From Collimonas arenae (GTDB lineage: Bacteria; Pseudomonadota; Gammaproteobacteria; Burkholderiales; Burkholderiaceae_D): 64,000 nt of DNA. The stretch is taken from positions 1,612,001 through 1,676,000 of the forward strand of contig NZ_CP013233.1 in the NCBI RefSeq assembly GCF_001584165.1, written 5' to 3'. The stretch's first letter is position 1. Each line of letters opens with the position of its first letter. Under the pieces are notes generated by a model that searched no databases, was not told where the DNA came from, and worked only from the letters and a program-made list of their open reading frames with translations. This document shows, one piece after another, positions 17,529-27,766 of the stretch. The position numbers and the translations under genes are program-made.

Positions 17529-18068
17529 ATGAGTCTGAATCAAGTATCGGCCGGGCGCGATTTGCCAAACGATTTCAACGTCATCATCGAAATCCCGATG
17601 AATGCCGATCCGATCAAATACGAAGTTGACAAGGAATCCGGCGCGATTTTCGTTGATCGCTTCATGGGCACCGCAATGCATTACCCATGCAACTACGGCT
17701 ACATTCCGCAAACCCTGTCGGAAGACGGCGATCCGGTCGACGTGCTGGTGATTACGCCGTTCCCTTTGTTCCCTGGCGTGGTGGTGCGTTGCCGCCCGGT
17801 CGGCGTGCTGAAGATGTCGGACGAAGCTGGCCAGGATGCGAAGCTGCTGGCGGTGCCGGTCGACAAGGTCCTGAGCATCTACACCCACTGGCAAAAGCCG
17901 GAAGACATGAATGAACTGCGCCTGAAGCAGATCCAGCATTTCTTTGAACACTACAAAGATCTGGAAAAGGGTAAATGGGTCAAGATTGACGGCTGGTTCG
18001 GTCCGGATGAAGCGCGCAAGGAAATCCTGTCGGGCGTCGAAGCTTACAAGAAATCCATCGCAGCATAA
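17529..18068 (+). CDS. ppa: Inorganic pyrophosphatase
   Basis: 179 residues, the size of bacterial family I pyrophosphatases. It hydrolyses pyrophosphate to two phosphates with Mg2+, driving biosynthetic reactions in the cytosol. Key elements: [43 protein letters not shown] with the D-x-D-P-x-D metal-binding signature near residues 66-71, and [14 protein letters not shown] near the end. TATAAT at 17471-17476 is a plausible -10 element, about 50 bp upstream of the ATG. A strong terminator follows. Confidence 0.97.
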   Translation: MSLNQVSAGRDLPNDFNVIIEIPMNADPIKYEVDKESGAIFVDRFMGTAMHYPCNYGYIPQTLSEDGDPVDVLVITPFPLFPGVVVRCRPVGVLKMSDEAGQDAKLLAVPVDKVLSIYTHWQKPEDMNELRLKQIQHFFEHYKDLEKGKWVKIDGWFGPDEARKEILSGVEAYKKSIAA

Positions 18069-18115
18069 TTTGCAGGAATTTCGGTCTGCCTTAGTGGACC
18101 GGAGTTGACTGAATG

Positions 18116-18141
18116 AAAAAGCGCACCGCGGTGCGCTTTTT
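18116..18141. terminator. Rho-independent terminator, ppa and the first EamA gene
   Basis: AAAAA GCGCACC GCGG-centred hairpin GGTGCGC TTTTTT. A-runs on one side and T-runs on the other let it act on both convergent genes. Confidence 0.88.
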
Positions 18142-19026
18142 TCATGGCTTGACGGTTTTCAGCAGCAATACCAAACGACCGCCGAACTGGTTCAACAGCA
18201 GGCCGCACAATACCAGCAGTCCCGCCATGATTTTCCATGATTGCAGCGCTTCTCCCAATATCAGGGAGGCACTCAGCATGCCCGCCACCGGCACCAGCAA
18301 TGAGAACGGCGCGACCGTGGCGGCCGGATATTTGCGCATCAGGGTCGACCAGATGGCAAAGCCGAGGATGGTGGTCGGATAGGACTGGAACAGGATAGCG
18401 CCGGCGGAAGTCCAGTTGAAGCGAAGCGCCGTATCCTGCCAGGCGGCAGGGCCTTCGAATGCGAGCGACGCCAGCAGCAACCCCGGTACGGCCATCAGCG
18501 AACCCCAAGCCACCAGTGCCAGTGGATTGACTTTGCCGATCTGCTTGGTGACGATATTGGCGCCGGCCCAACTGAGTCCGGCCGCCACCACCAGCACGAA
18601 GCCGACCACCGTCGCCGTGCCATCCAGATGGGCGGCGACCACGCCCATGCCGGCAAAGGCAACCAGGGCGCCGAGTATCTGCGCTGCGCGCGGACGCTCT
18701 CCCAGCATCAGCACCGCCAGTGCTACGGTAAAGAATACTTGCAGTTGCATCACCAGCGATGCCAGTCCGGGAGCGAATCCCAGCTTCATGCCGATGAACA
18801 GCAAGGAGAACTGGCCGGCGAATTGCAGGCTGCCATAGGCAACTAGCAGGCGCCATGGAATGGCCGGGCGTTTGATGAAGAACACCAGCGGCAACGCCGC
18901 AAAAATGAAGCGCAATGCGCAAAACAAGATGGGTGGCAATCCCTGCAAGCCTATCTTGATCGCTACAAAATTCAGGCCCCAGATTGAGACGGTCAGGATT
19001 GCCAGGAAAACATCGGTGGCTTGCAT
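18142..19026 (-). CDS. EamA/DMT family transporter, copy 1
   Basis: 294 residues with ten hydrophobic segments and two EamA repeats. It begins MQATDVFLAILTVSIWGLNFVAIKIGLQGLPPILFCALRFIFAALPLVFFIKRP. E. coli EamA exports cysteine and O-acetylserine; the family includes many small-metabolite exporters, so substrate is open. It is divergent from a LysR gene with 97 bp between, the classical arrangement for a LysR target. A close paralogue lies on the other side of that LysR gene at 20033-20914. Confidence 0.9.
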   Translation of the reverse strand: MQATDVFLAILTVSIWGLNFVAIKIGLQGLPPILFCALRFIFAALPLVFFIKRPAIPWRLLVAYGSLQFAGQFSLLFIGMKLGFAPGLASLVMQLQVFFTVALAVLMLGERPRAAQILGALVAFAGMGVVAAHLDGTATVVGFVLVVAAGLSWAGANIVTKQIGKVNPLALVAWGSLMAVPGLLLASLAFEGPAAWQDTALRFNWTSAGAILFQSYPTTILGFAIWSTLMRKYPAATVAPFSLLVPVAGMLSASLILGEALQSWKIMAGLLVLCGLLLNQFGGRLVLLLKTVKP

Positions 19027-19067
19027 CTTGAATTTCCCTGTGAAAGAAAGATGAAGCCAGTTTATTA

Positions 19068-19121
19068 TTTCTATGTGATGATTAAACTGTGATTTATAAA
19101 ATCATTAATTCCATATAGAAA
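19068..19121. promoter_or_regulatory. Nested dyads in the EamA/LysR divergent promoter
   Basis: TTTCTATGTG (19068-19077) and CATATAGAAA (19112-19121) form ten-base arms with one mismatch. Inside them ATGATT (19078 onward) pairs with AATCAT (19100 region). The AT-rich stretch lies between the divergent starts at 19026 and 19124 and is a plausible LysR binding region. Confidence 0.4.
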
Positions 19122-19123
19122 AT

Positions 19124-20026
19124 ATGATTGATTTGCAAAGAATGGTCGCTTTTGTTGCAGTGGCGGATCACGGCAGTTTTTCCATGGCAGCGGCGCGGCT
19201 GGAAGTGTCGAATTCGCATGTCAGCAAACAGCTCAGCGCGCTGGAGCGCGAATTGCGTGTCAAGCTGCTACAGCGAACCACGCGCAGCCTCAGTCTGACC
19301 GAGGCTGGAGAAGTGTTTTACCGGCGCTGCAAAGCGATTTTGTCGGAAGTGGCGGAAGCAGAGCAGGAGGTATTGCGCCGTCAGGATTCCCCGCAAGGCA
19401 CGCTGCGGGTGACGGCGCCGGCCAATTTCTCGAATGTCTGTCTGCCGGATATCGTATGCGGTTTCATGCGGCGGTATCCAGACATTGAATTGGAACTGAC
19501 GCTGTCGGACCAGTTCATCGACCTGGCCGAGCGCTCGATCGATGTGGCGTTGCGAATCGCCACCACGCCGCCGGAAAACGTCCATGCACGCATGCTGTAC
19601 CGTATCGGCTGGAGCACGGTCGGTAGCGCTGAGTATTTCGCTACGCGGCGCCAGCCGCAGACGCTTGCGGAACTGCCGGCCTACGACTGCCTGGCCGACA
19701 ACGTGATGTCGGCCAAGGATGTCTGGCATTTTGAAGGAAGCGACGGCAAGCAGCAGTGTCATGAAGTCAGGATCGCGCCGCGTATCAACTGCAACAACAG
19801 CGTCTGGCTGCGCGAATGCGTGTTGCGTGGGATGGGAATCGGCTTGCTGCCGGATTACATGATCGGTGCCGATTTGGCGCAAGGAAAACTGCTTAAGCTG
19901 CTGCCGCAATATGAACCGCTGCCGCTGCGCTACCTGTACGGCATTTATCTGCCTAACCGCTACTTGTCGTCCAAGGTCCGGCTGTTTCTGGATGCGGTCG
20001 AGCAGGGGCTGAAGCAGGTTGTCTGA
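19124..20026 (+). CDS. LysR family transcriptional regulator between two EamA genes
   Basis: 300 residues. N-terminal helix-turn-helix: MIDLQRMVAFVAVADHGSFSMAAARLEVSNSHVSKQLSALERELRVKLLQRTTRSLSLTEAG, then a short-chain LysR effector domain with PQGTLRVTAPANFSNVCLPDIV, the arrangement of the CrgA/DmlR/AaeR-like subgroup. It probably controls the divergent EamA gene and perhaps the convergent one as well. Effector unknown. Confidence 0.92.
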   Translation: MIDLQRMVAFVAVADHGSFSMAAARLEVSNSHVSKQLSALERELRVKLLQRTTRSLSLTEAGEVFYRRCKAILSEVAEAEQEVLRRQDSPQGTLRVTAPANFSNVCLPDIVCGFMRRYPDIELELTLSDQFIDLAERSIDVALRIATTPPENVHARMLYRIGWSTVGSAEYFATRRQPQTLAELPAYDCLADNVMSAKDVWHFEGSDGKQQCHEVRIAPRINCNNSVWLRECVLRGMGIGLLPDYMIGADLAQGKLLKLLPQYEPLPLRYLYGIYLPNRYLSSKVRLFLDAVEQGLKQVV

Positions 20027-20032
20027 CGATTG

Positions 20033-20914
20033 TTATGACTGTCGACGTAGGGCAATCAGCAGGCGCGCGCCGAACTGGTTCAGCGCCAGACCGCCCAGCA
20101 CCAGCAGGCCGGCGACGATTTTCCACCATTGCAGCGATTCGTCCAGTATGAGCGCCGCGCTCAGCATGCCGACCAGCGGCACCAGCAGTGAGAATGGCGC
20201 CACGGTCGCGGCCGGATATTTGCGCATCAGGATGGTCCAGATGCCGTAGCCGACGATGGTGTTCGGATACGATTGATACAAGACCGCCGCCACCGACACC
20301 CAGCCAAAGTGAGTGAATGCATCGTGCCACGCGGCAGGGCCTTCCAGCACCGCCGAAGCCAACAGCAACGGCGGCGACGCCATCAGCGAACCCCAGGCCA
20401 TCAGCGCTAGCGGATTGAGCTTGCCCATTTTCTTTGTGACGATATTGGCGCTGGCCCAGCTGAAGCCGGCGCCAATCACCATCAGGAAGCCGATCACGGT
20501 AGCCTTCGCCTCCAGGTGGGTGGCAACCAGCACCATGCCAGCTAATGCCACAAAGGCGCCCAGCAACTGCGTCGCCAGCGGTCGCTCACCCAGCAGCAGT
20601 ACCGCCAGTCCGATGGTAAAGAAGGCCTGCAACTGGATTACCAGCGAGGCCAGGCCAGCGCCCAGGCCGAGTTTCATACCGGAGAACAGCAGGGAAAATT
20701 GCAGCGCGAACTGGAACAGCCCGAAGCCGATCAGCAAATGCCACGGAATCGCTGGCCGCTTGATGAAAAATACCAATGGCAGCGCGGCGAAGACAAATCG
20801 CAATGCCGAAAACAGCAGCGGCGGCAAACCGGCCAGGCCGATCTTGATCACTACGAAATTCAATCCCCAGATAGTGACGGTCAGCAGGGCTAGCAGGATG
20901 TCGGTCGGTTGCAT
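20033..20914 (-). CDS. EamA/DMT family transporter, copy 2
   Basis: 293 residues, MQPTDILLALLTVTIWGLNFVVIKIGLAGLPPLLFSALRFVFAALPLVFFIKRP onward. By eye roughly two-thirds of residues are identical to copy 1, in alignment without gaps over nearly the full length, including LMRKYPAATVAPFSLLVP near the C-terminus. Ten hydrophobic segments, inner-membrane exporter of unknown substrate. It converges on the LysR gene, whose stop is 6 bp away, so no terminator separates them. The pair looks like a local duplication. Confidence 0.9.
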   Translation of the reverse strand: MQPTDILLALLTVTIWGLNFVVIKIGLAGLPPLLFSALRFVFAALPLVFFIKRPAIPWHLLIGFGLFQFALQFSLLFSGMKLGLGAGLASLVIQLQAFFTIGLAVLLLGERPLATQLLGAFVALAGMVLVATHLEAKATVIGFLMVIGAGFSWASANIVTKKMGKLNPLALMAWGSLMASPPLLLASAVLEGPAAWHDAFTHFGWVSVAAVLYQSYPNTIVGYGIWTILMRKYPAATVAPFSLLVPLVGMLSAALILDESLQWWKIVAGLLVLGGLALNQFGARLLIALRRQS

Positions 20915-20988
20915 GGTTTCTCATTGTCTCTAGTTGTTTTTATTTATTCGTATGATTTTTTCTGCGATGGTACGACGGGTGTCTGGGG

Positions 20989-22161
20989 TTAAAGTGTCTC
21001 CGAACGAAATGGATTGCGGTCATTCAGCTCATCCATGTAGTTGTTGATGCCGTGCGCTTCCTGTTTCAGGAAATCGGCCACCGCATCGGCGAAACCCGGA
21101 TGCGCCAGCCAGTGCGCCGACCATGTCTTTTGCGGCAGGAAGCCGCGCGCCATCTTGTGCTCGCCCTGGGCGCCGCCTTCGAAGCAGGCGATCTTTTGCG
21201 CGATACAGAATTCCAGCGGTTGATAGTACGCGGTTTCAAAGTGCAGGCAGGGCACTTCTTCAATGGCGCCCCAATAGCGGCCATACAGGGTTTGCCCGGT
21301 ATAGACCAACAGTGATGAGGCAATCGGCTGGCCGTCGCGCTCGGCGATGATCAGCAACAGGTTGTGCGGCATGCCGGCGGCAATCCGGAGGAAGAAGTCC
21401 AGGTTCAGGTACGGCGTTGAATGATGCGCGGTGTAGGTGCGGCGATAGCAGCGATTGAAGAAGATCCAGTCTTCTTCGGTGGCGTCCTCGCCGCGCACGT
21501 GGCGAAAGCGCACGCCAGCCTCTGCTACCTTGCGCCGTTCGGCCAGGATGTTCTTGCGCTTCTTGCGCTCCAGCGTGACAAGGAAGGCAGCGAAATCGGC
21601 ATAGCCGGCGTTGAGCCAGTGGAACTGGACACCGCTGCGCAGCATGAAGCCGGCCTCTTGCAAGGCACTGGCCTGGTCTGCCGGCGGATACAGGATGTGG
21701 GTCGACGAGGTTTGCGTATCCTTGCGCAGCGACTGCAACACGGTAATTAACGCCGCCCGTGCCTGATCGTCGCGCGCCAGCAGCCTGCCGCCGGTAACCG
21801 GCGTGAACGGAATGGCCGACAGCAGCTTGGGGTAATAGTCGAAGCCGTTGCGCTCGTAGGCATCGGCCCAGGCCCAGTCGAACACATATTCACCGTAGGA
21901 GTGAAATTTCACGTACAGCGGCAGGGCGGCAATCAGCTGCGGCGGCTGTTCGGCGTCGTCCCATAGCGTCAGATATTGCGGCTGCCAGCCGGATTTTTCC
22001 GAGGCGCTGCCGCTTTCGTGCAATGCATGCAGGAAAGCGAAGGACAGGAACGGGTTGGCATCGGCTTGCAGGGCAAGCAGTCCATCCCAGGCGGCCTGGC
22101 CGACTTCGCTCAGGGATGAAATGATGCGCGTGCTGATCTTGGTTGTTGTCTTGTTAATCAA
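20989..22161 (-). CDS. FemAB-like GNAT family N-acyltransferase
   Basis: 390 residues. It matches the FemAB_like/DUF482 group (PF04339): NPFLSFAFLHALHESGSASEKSGWQPQYLTLW at the N-terminus, LERKKRKNILAERRKVAEAGVRFRHVRGED, and the C-terminal EVPCLHFETAYYQPLEFCIAQKIACFEGGAQGEHKMARGFLPQKTWSAHWLAHPGFADAVADFL, which is the family's most conserved block. Proteins of this fold transfer amino acids or acyl groups; the substrate of this bacterial group is not known. It is divergent from nadE with about 160 bp between. Confidence 0.85.
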   Translation of the reverse strand: MINKTTTKISTRIISSLSEVGQAAWDGLLALQADANPFLSFAFLHALHESGSASEKSGWQPQYLTLWDDAEQPPQLIAALPLYVKFHSYGEYVFDWAWADAYERNGFDYYPKLLSAIPFTPVTGGRLLARDDQARAALITVLQSLRKDTQTSSTHILYPPADQASALQEAGFMLRSGVQFHWLNAGYADFAAFLVTLERKKRKNILAERRKVAEAGVRFRHVRGEDATEEDWIFFNRCYRRTYTAHHSTPYLNLDFFLRIAAGMPHNLLLIIAERDGQPIASSLLVYTGQTLYGRYWGAIEEVPCLHFETAYYQPLEFCIAQKIACFEGGAQGEHKMARGFLPQKTWSAHWLAHPGFADAVADFLKQEAHGINNYMDELNDRNPFRSETL

Positions 22162-22321
22162 GGACTTTGCGAACCGTGAGTGTGGAGGGCGGAAACATGA
22201 AGTTTAGCACTCTAGCGGCCTGCTCTGAGAGAGAGCCATTAGCGTGCGATAATTGAACGCATCACGCAGAGCATGGATGCCGCCTGTGCGCTCCAGGACT
22301 CGACAGCCAACGCAGGAAATA

Positions 22322-24376
22322 ATGATGACAAAGAATAGATTTCTGAACCTTTACTCCCATGATTTTGCGCGCGTTGCAGTCGCCATCCCGCGTTGCCGGG
22401 TGGCCGATCCCGCTTTCAACACCGCCGAAACCATCGTGCTGGCGCAGCAGGCCGAGCAGCAAGGCGCGGTGCTGGTGGCGTTTCCGGAACTGGGTTTGTC
22501 GGCCTATACCTGCGACGACCTGTTTCACCAGCGCGCCTTGCTGGATGCCTGCGAAGCCGCATTGGGCATGGTCGTGGAAGCCTCGAAAAAGCTGTCGCTG
22601 GTGATGATCGTCGGCTTGCCGCTGCGGGTCGAGCATCAACTGTTCAACTGCGCGGTGGTGATCGCCGATGGCCGTATCCAGGGCGTCGTGCCGAAGAGCT
22701 ACCTGCCGAACTATGGCGAATTCTACGAAGCGCGGCAGTTCAGCGCCGCCGATAACACGGCAGTCACCAGCCTGCAATTGCTGGGCGCCAGCGTCCCGTT
22801 CGGCACCGGCTTGCTGTTCGAGGTGGCCAATTTGCCGCTGTTGCGTTTCCATGTCGAGATTTGCGAAGACGTCTGGGTGCCGATTCCGCCATCGTCGTTT
22901 GCCGCGCTGGCCGGCGCCAGCGTGCTGGTCAATCTGTCAGCCTCGAACGCGCTAGTGGGCAAGGCCGGCTATCGTCATCAACTGGTCGCGCAGCAATCGG
23001 CGCGCTGCTTGTCGGCCTACCTGTACACCTCGGCCGGCAAAGGCGAATCGTCGACCGACCTGGCCTGGGACGGCCAGGGATTGATCTACGAAAACGGCGA
23101 ATTGCTGGCGGAATCCGAGCGTTTCCTGGACGATTCGCACATCATCTTTGCCGACATCGACCTGGAACGCCTGTCGCGCGAGCGCATGCGCCAGACCACC
23201 TTCGGGCAATCGGTGCGGCGGCATGCCGACGAAGTGTCTCGGTTTGAAGTGATCCGTTTCGAACTGGCATTGCCGCTGGACAAGGCGTTGCCGCTGACGC
23301 GCAATATCGAGCGTTTCCCCTATGTGCCGTCCGACCCCAAACGGCGCGATGAGCGTTGCACCGAGGTCTACAATATCCAGGTGCAGGCGCTGGTGCAGCG
23401 TCTGTCGGCGAGCAAGATTTCCAAGGTGGTGATCGGCGTTTCGGGTGGGCTGGATTCAACCCATGCGTTGCTGGTGTGCGCCAAGGCGATGGATAGACTG
23501 AAGCTGCCGCGCGCCAACATCCTAGCCTATACCATGCCGGGTTTCGCCACCAGCGAGCGTACCTTGCTGCAGGCGCGGCAACTGATGCAACTGGTCGGCA
23601 GTACCGCGGCGGAGATCGACATCCGCCCGAGCTGCCTGCAAATGCTGAAGGACCTTGGTCATCCTTACGCGGAAGGCAAGGAGCAGTACGACATTACTTT
23701 CGAAAACGTGCAGGCCGGCGAGCGCACCAATCATTTGTTCCGGCTGGCCAATCACAATCATGCAATCGTCATCGGCACTGGTGATTTGAGCGAGCTGGCG
23801 CTGGGCTGGTGTACTTATGGCGTGGGTGATCACATGTCGCATTACAACGTCAACGCTAGCGTGCCGAAAACGCTGATCTCACATCTGGTGCGCTGGGTGG
23901 CCGAGACCGGCGCCATCGGCGACCAGGGGGCGGATGTGCTGTTGAATGTGCTGGATACCGAAATCAGTCCGGAGCTGGTGCCAGGCAAGGCCAACGGCAA
24001 GCCGGAACAGATCACCGAAAACGTCATCGGGCCGTACGAGTTGCAGGACTTTAACTTGTATTACACCTTGCGCTACGGTTTCGCGCCGTCGAAAGTGGCG
24101 TTCCTGGCACTGACGGCCTGGCACGACAAAAACCTGGGGCGCTGGCCGTATGATGCACATGTGGCGCGCAATCAGTATGACCTGGCAGCCATCAAGCGCA
24201 ATCTGGGAATTTTCCTCGACCGCTTTTTCAGAACCAGCCAGTTCAAGCGTTCCTGCGTGCCGAATGCACCGAAGGTCGGCACCGGCGGTTCCTTGTCGCC
24301 GCGCGGCGATTGGCGCGCGCCGAGCGACTCGGAAGCGACAGTGTGGCTGGCCGATCTGGCTGGGATTCCCGATTAG
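22322..24376 (+). CDS. nadE: Glutamine-dependent NAD+ synthetase
   Basis: 684 residues from the ATG at 22322 (AGGAAAT upstream; the next codon is also ATG). The last step of NAD synthesis: nicotinate adenine dinucleotide plus glutamine and ATP. Two domains are visible. The N-terminal nitrilase-like glutaminase (to about residue 320) has the catalytic Glu in [15 protein letters not shown], Lys in [14 protein letters not shown] and Cys in [12 protein letters not shown]. The C-terminal synthetase has the P-loop [16 protein letters not shown] and the NAD-synthetase segments [27 protein letters not shown]. The two-domain length is that of the mycobacterial-type enzyme. A PII gene follows 192 bp downstream. 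Confidence 0.95.
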   Translation: MMTKNRFLNLYSHDFARVAVAIPRCRVADPAFNTAETIVLAQQAEQQGAVLVAFPELGLSAYTCDDLFHQRALLDACEAALGMVVEASKKLSLVMIVGLPLRVEHQLFNCAVVIADGRIQGVVPKSYLPNYGEFYEARQFSAADNTAVTSLQLLGASVPFGTGLLFEVANLPLLRFHVEICEDVWVPIPPSSFAALAGASVLVNLSASNALVGKAGYRHQLVAQQSARCLSAYLYTSAGKGESSTDLAWDGQGLIYENGELLAESERFLDDSHIIFADIDLERLSRERMRQTTFGQSVRRHADEVSRFEVIRFELALPLDKALPLTRNIERFPYVPSDPKRRDERCTEVYNIQVQALVQRLSASKISKVVIGVSGGLDSTHALLVCAKAMDRLKLPRANILAYTMPGFATSERTLLQARQLMQLVGSTAAEIDIRPSCLQMLKDLGHPYAEGKEQYDITFENVQAGERTNHLFRLANHNHAIVIGTGDLSELALGWCTYGVGDHMSHYNVNASVPKTLISHLVRWVAETGAIGDQGADVLLNVLDTEISPELVPGKANGKPEQITENVIGPYELQDFNLYYTLRYGFAPSKVAFLALTAWHDKNLGRWPYDAHVARNQYDLAAIKRNLGIFLDRFFRTSQFKRSCVPNAPKVGTGGSLSPRGDWRAPSDSEATVWLADLAGIPD

Positions 24377-24499
24377 TTGCTGGCCAAGAGCAGGGAGCAA
24401 GCGAGTTAGTTGTCTGATGCAATGTGTTTTAAAACCACTTATTGACCTGCGCATATAGACAAATAGAGTTTTTCATATACTCTTCTAGCTTGCGCTTGA

Positions 24500-24907
<408 letters not shown>

Positions 24908-24950
24908 TGTAGCACGCTGAGCTTAATCACTATCTTCCCATCCGCTATCC

Positions 24951-24990
24951 TGCCGCGGTCGTTCGTAACATTGGATGACTGACCGCGGCA
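24951..24990. terminator. Ten-base-pair hairpin after glnB
   Basis: TGCCGCGGTC (24951-24960) and GACCGCGGCA (24981-24990) pair perfectly around a 20-base loop. There is no immediate T run, so termination strength is uncertain. It lies 43 bases beyond the glnB stop. Confidence 0.5.
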
Positions 24991-25171
24991 CCGAGTTCAT
25001 CAATTCCTTTTCCACATATTGAGTGCAGTGAAAAATCCGTAAGGCATTTTTCGCATACCGTCACGCGTTTTTCTTATTGGACGGGTATTGTCGCTGCACG
25101 TTATCTTCACATCTTCAACCGCCAACCGCAGTCACGAGCTGCGAGCGGCCATGCCATAGAAGAGGTGATTC

Positions 25172-26416
25172 ATGTCGTCAAGCGCGACACCCGCAATTGA
25201 AACCAGCCAGGCCGACCTGTTACCCCGGGTACTGCCGGCGCATCGCATCAGCAATGATCAAGAAGCATTGGAAATAGCGCAAGCGCTGGCCGCCGAATTC
25301 CGTGTCGGCGCCAGCGAGCGCGACCGCCAGCGGCGTCTGCCTTGGGATGAGATCGAAAAATTTTCCGCCAGCGGCTTGGGTGGCATCACGGTGCCGCGCG
25401 AGTTCGGCGGCGCTCAGGTATCGTATCGTACACTGGCTGAAGTGTTCCGTGTGCTGTGCGCTGCTGATCCGGCACTGGGACAGATACCGCAAAACCATTT
25501 CGGCATTCTGGGTGTGGTTGCACAGAGTGCCAACGCCGCGCAAAAGGCGCGCATCTATGCTGCCGTGCTGAATGGCGAGCGTATCGGCAATGCCGGTCCG
25601 GAGCGCGGCACCAAGAACATATTGGAAATGAAGGCGCGCCTCATCGAGACGCCCAACGGCTATCGCCTGAACGGCAAGAAATTCTATTCAACCGGCGCCT
25701 TGTTCGCGCACTGGGTACCTACCAAGGCGCTCGACGAGCAGGGGCGTGTGGTGTTGGCTTTCGTCCGGCGCGGCGCGCTGGGCCTGAAGATTGTCGACGA
25801 TTGGTCCGGCTTCGGCCAGCGCACTACTGCGAGCGGTACAGTGTTGCTGGACAACGTTGCGGTACCGGCCGAGGACGTGCTGCCGATTTACGCATCGGGC
25901 CAGCTGCCGAGCCTGCAGGGGCCGGTGTCGCAATTGATCCAGGCCGCCATCGATGCCGGTATTGCCGACGCCGCTGTCACCGACGCCATTGCCTTCATTC
26001 GCACCCGTTCCCGGCCCTGGGCCGACAGCGGCGTCGAGCGTGCCAGCGATGATCCTTATATCATCCGTGATATTGGCGATCTCAAGATACGGCTGCATGC
26101 GGCTAATGCGCTGCTGGCCAAGGCCGGCACGGCGCTGGACCAGATTGCTACGGCAGTGGTCGACGCAGACGCATCGGCGCGCGCTTCGATTGCGGTTGCG
26201 AAAGCCAAGGTGCTGACTACTGAAATAGCTTTGCACGCCAGTGAAAAATTGTTTGAACTGGCTGGCTCAGCAGCAACGCTGGCAGAACACAACCTGGACC
26301 GCCACTGGCGTAACGCCCGCACTCATACCCTGCATGATCCGGTGCGCTGGAAGCTGCACGCAATCGGCAATTACGTGCTGAACGGGATTGCGCCAGCGCG
26401 CCATTCCTGGAATTGA
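25172..26416 (+). CDS. SfnB family sulfur-acquisition acyl-CoA dehydrogenase-like oxidoreductase, copy 1
   Basis: 414 residues. Acyl-CoA dehydrogenase fold: N-terminal helical domain with GASERDRQRRLPWDEIEKFSASGLGGITVPREFGGAQVSYRTLAEVFRVLCAADPALGQIPQNHFGILG, middle beta domain with NGKKFYSTGALFAHWVP, and C-terminal helical domain ending LAEHNLDRHWRNARTHTLHDPVRWKLHAIGNYVLNG. The IPQNHF and DRHWRNARTHTLHDPVRWK motifs mark the SfnB/DszC-like flavin monooxygenase group, used to release sulfur from dimethyl sulfone, methanesulfonate and related compounds. First of three consecutive genes with sulfur-scavenging signatures. Confidence 0.87.
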   Translation: MSSSATPAIETSQADLLPRVLPAHRISNDQEALEIAQALAAEFRVGASERDRQRRLPWDEIEKFSASGLGGITVPREFGGAQVSYRTLAEVFRVLCAADPALGQIPQNHFGILGVVAQSANAAQKARIYAAVLNGERIGNAGPERGTKNILEMKARLIETPNGYRLNGKKFYSTGALFAHWVPTKALDEQGRVVLAFVRRGALGLKIVDDWSGFGQRTTASGTVLLDNVAVPAEDVLPIYASGQLPSLQGPVSQLIQAAIDAGIADAAVTDAIAFIRTRSRPWADSGVERASDDPYIIRDIGDLKIRLHAANALLAKAGTALDQIATAVVDADASARASIAVAKAKVLTTEIALHASEKLFELAGSAATLAEHNLDRHWRNARTHTLHDPVRWKLHAIGNYVLNGIAPARHSWN

Positions 26417-26541
26417 TGCAGGTTGCCGATGCCTCGCAGGCACGGCAAGACAATCAATGAATGCCTGAGCCGGCAGTGGCTGCGCACGGGTATTCATTCA
26501 AACATAGAACGGATCTTCGTTCACTCGACGGAAACAACACC

Positions 26542-27750
26542 ATGACTACGCATATCAAGTCTGCCGGCGGCCCAGTCGTCCGTATTCTCGACGATATCCA
26601 GGCGCTGGCCGCGGCCCGCGCGTTGGCGGCGGGGTTCGCCAAGGGAGCCAGTTTGCGCGACCGCGAACGGCAACTGCCTCTGGCCGAGCTGGAACAATTC
26701 TCGCGCTCCGGCCTGTGGGGCATTTCAGTGCCGCGCGCCTACGGCGGGGCCGGCGTCTCGCATGTCACCTTAGCTGAAGTAATCGCCACGATTGGCTCGG
26801 CAGACGGTTCGCTTGGCCAGATCCCACAAAATCATTTCTACGCGGTCGAGGTTTTGCGTGTCAACGGCAGCGAGGCGCAAAAACGCTTTTACTTTGAGCG
26901 CATCCTGGCCGGAGAACGTTTCGGCAACGCGTTGGCCGAACTTGGCACACGTACGTCGCAGGAACGTCGCACCCGGCTCAGCAAGGATGGCGACGGCTTC
27001 CGAATCAATGGCCGCAAATTCTATGCAACCGGCGCACTGTATGCGCACCGCATCCCAGTATCGGTGATCGATGACGACGGCGTGCAGCAACTGGCCATCG
27101 TCAAGCGCGATGCCGCCGGAGTGAGCGTGATCGACGATTGGTCGGGATTTGGCCAGCGTACTACCGGCAGTGGTTCGGTGGTGTTCGAGAATGTCTGGGT
27201 CGAGGCTGACGAAGTGGTGCCGTTTCAAAGCGCGTTTGAACGTCCAACCTCGTTGGGACCGGTGGCGCAGCTGTTGCATGCGGCGATCGACATCGGCATC
27301 GCACGCACCGCACTGCAGGACGCGGCAGTGTTCGTGCGTACCCGTTCGCGTGCCTGGATCGATAGCAAGGTGGAGCGTGCGATCGACGATCCGTTGACTG
27401 TGCGCGAGTTCGGCGATCTGTCGGTTCGTCTTAGTGCGGCAGAGGCGCTGTTGGAATTGGCCGGAGGCGCGGTCGATATTGCCGCTCAGGCGGCGACGGC
27501 GGATACGGTAGCCGCCGCCTCGATTGCGGTGGCGGAAGCACGCGTGTTGACCACTGAAGTATCGTTGGCGGCCGGCAGCAAACTGTTTGAGCTGGCCGGC
27601 ACCCAGGCCACCTTGTCCGAAAATAATCTTGACCGGCACTGGCGCAATGCCCGCACCCATACCTTGCATGATCCGGTGCGCTGGAAATATCACGCGGTCG
27701 GCAATTACTATCTCAACGACAAGAACCCGCCGCGCCACGGTGCGATTTGA
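26542..27750 (+). CDS. SfnB family sulfur-acquisition oxidoreductase, copy 2
   Basis: 402 residues from the ATG at 26542; an upstream in-frame start at 26461 gives an unrelated, non-conserved extension. Same architecture as the preceding gene: LPLAELEQFSRSGLWGISVPRAYGGAGVSHVTLAEVIATIGSADGSLGQIPQNHFYAVE, NGRKFYATGALYAHRIPVSV, DDWSGFGQRTTGSGSVVFENVWVE and the near-identical C-terminal DRHWRNARTHTLHDPVRWKYHAVGNYYLND. The two proteins are clear paralogues, more than half identical by eye. They may act on different sulfur compounds or form a heteromer; the sequence does not decide. Reduced flavin would have to be supplied by a reductase not seen here. Confidence 0.87.
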   Translation: MTTHIKSAGGPVVRILDDIQALAAARALAAGFAKGASLRDRERQLPLAELEQFSRSGLWGISVPRAYGGAGVSHVTLAEVIATIGSADGSLGQIPQNHFYAVEVLRVNGSEAQKRFYFERILAGERFGNALAELGTRTSQERRTRLSKDGDGFRINGRKFYATGALYAHRIPVSVIDDDGVQQLAIVKRDAAGVSVIDDWSGFGQRTTGSGSVVFENVWVEADEVVPFQSAFERPTSLGPVAQLLHAAIDIGIARTALQDAAVFVRTRSRAWIDSKVERAIDDPLTVREFGDLSVRLSAAEALLELAGGAVDIAAQAATADTVAAASIAVAEARVLTTEVSLAAGSKLFELAGTQATLSENNLDRHWRNARTHTLHDPVRWKYHAVGNYYLNDKNPPRHGAI

Positions 27751-27766
27751 GCACCTGAGAATTCCT

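Noticed and set aside
25040..25060. Sigma-54 promoter before the first SfnB gene
   Set aside because: The GG and GC elements near 25043 are 8, not 10, bases apart and flanking bases do not match the -24/-12 consensus.
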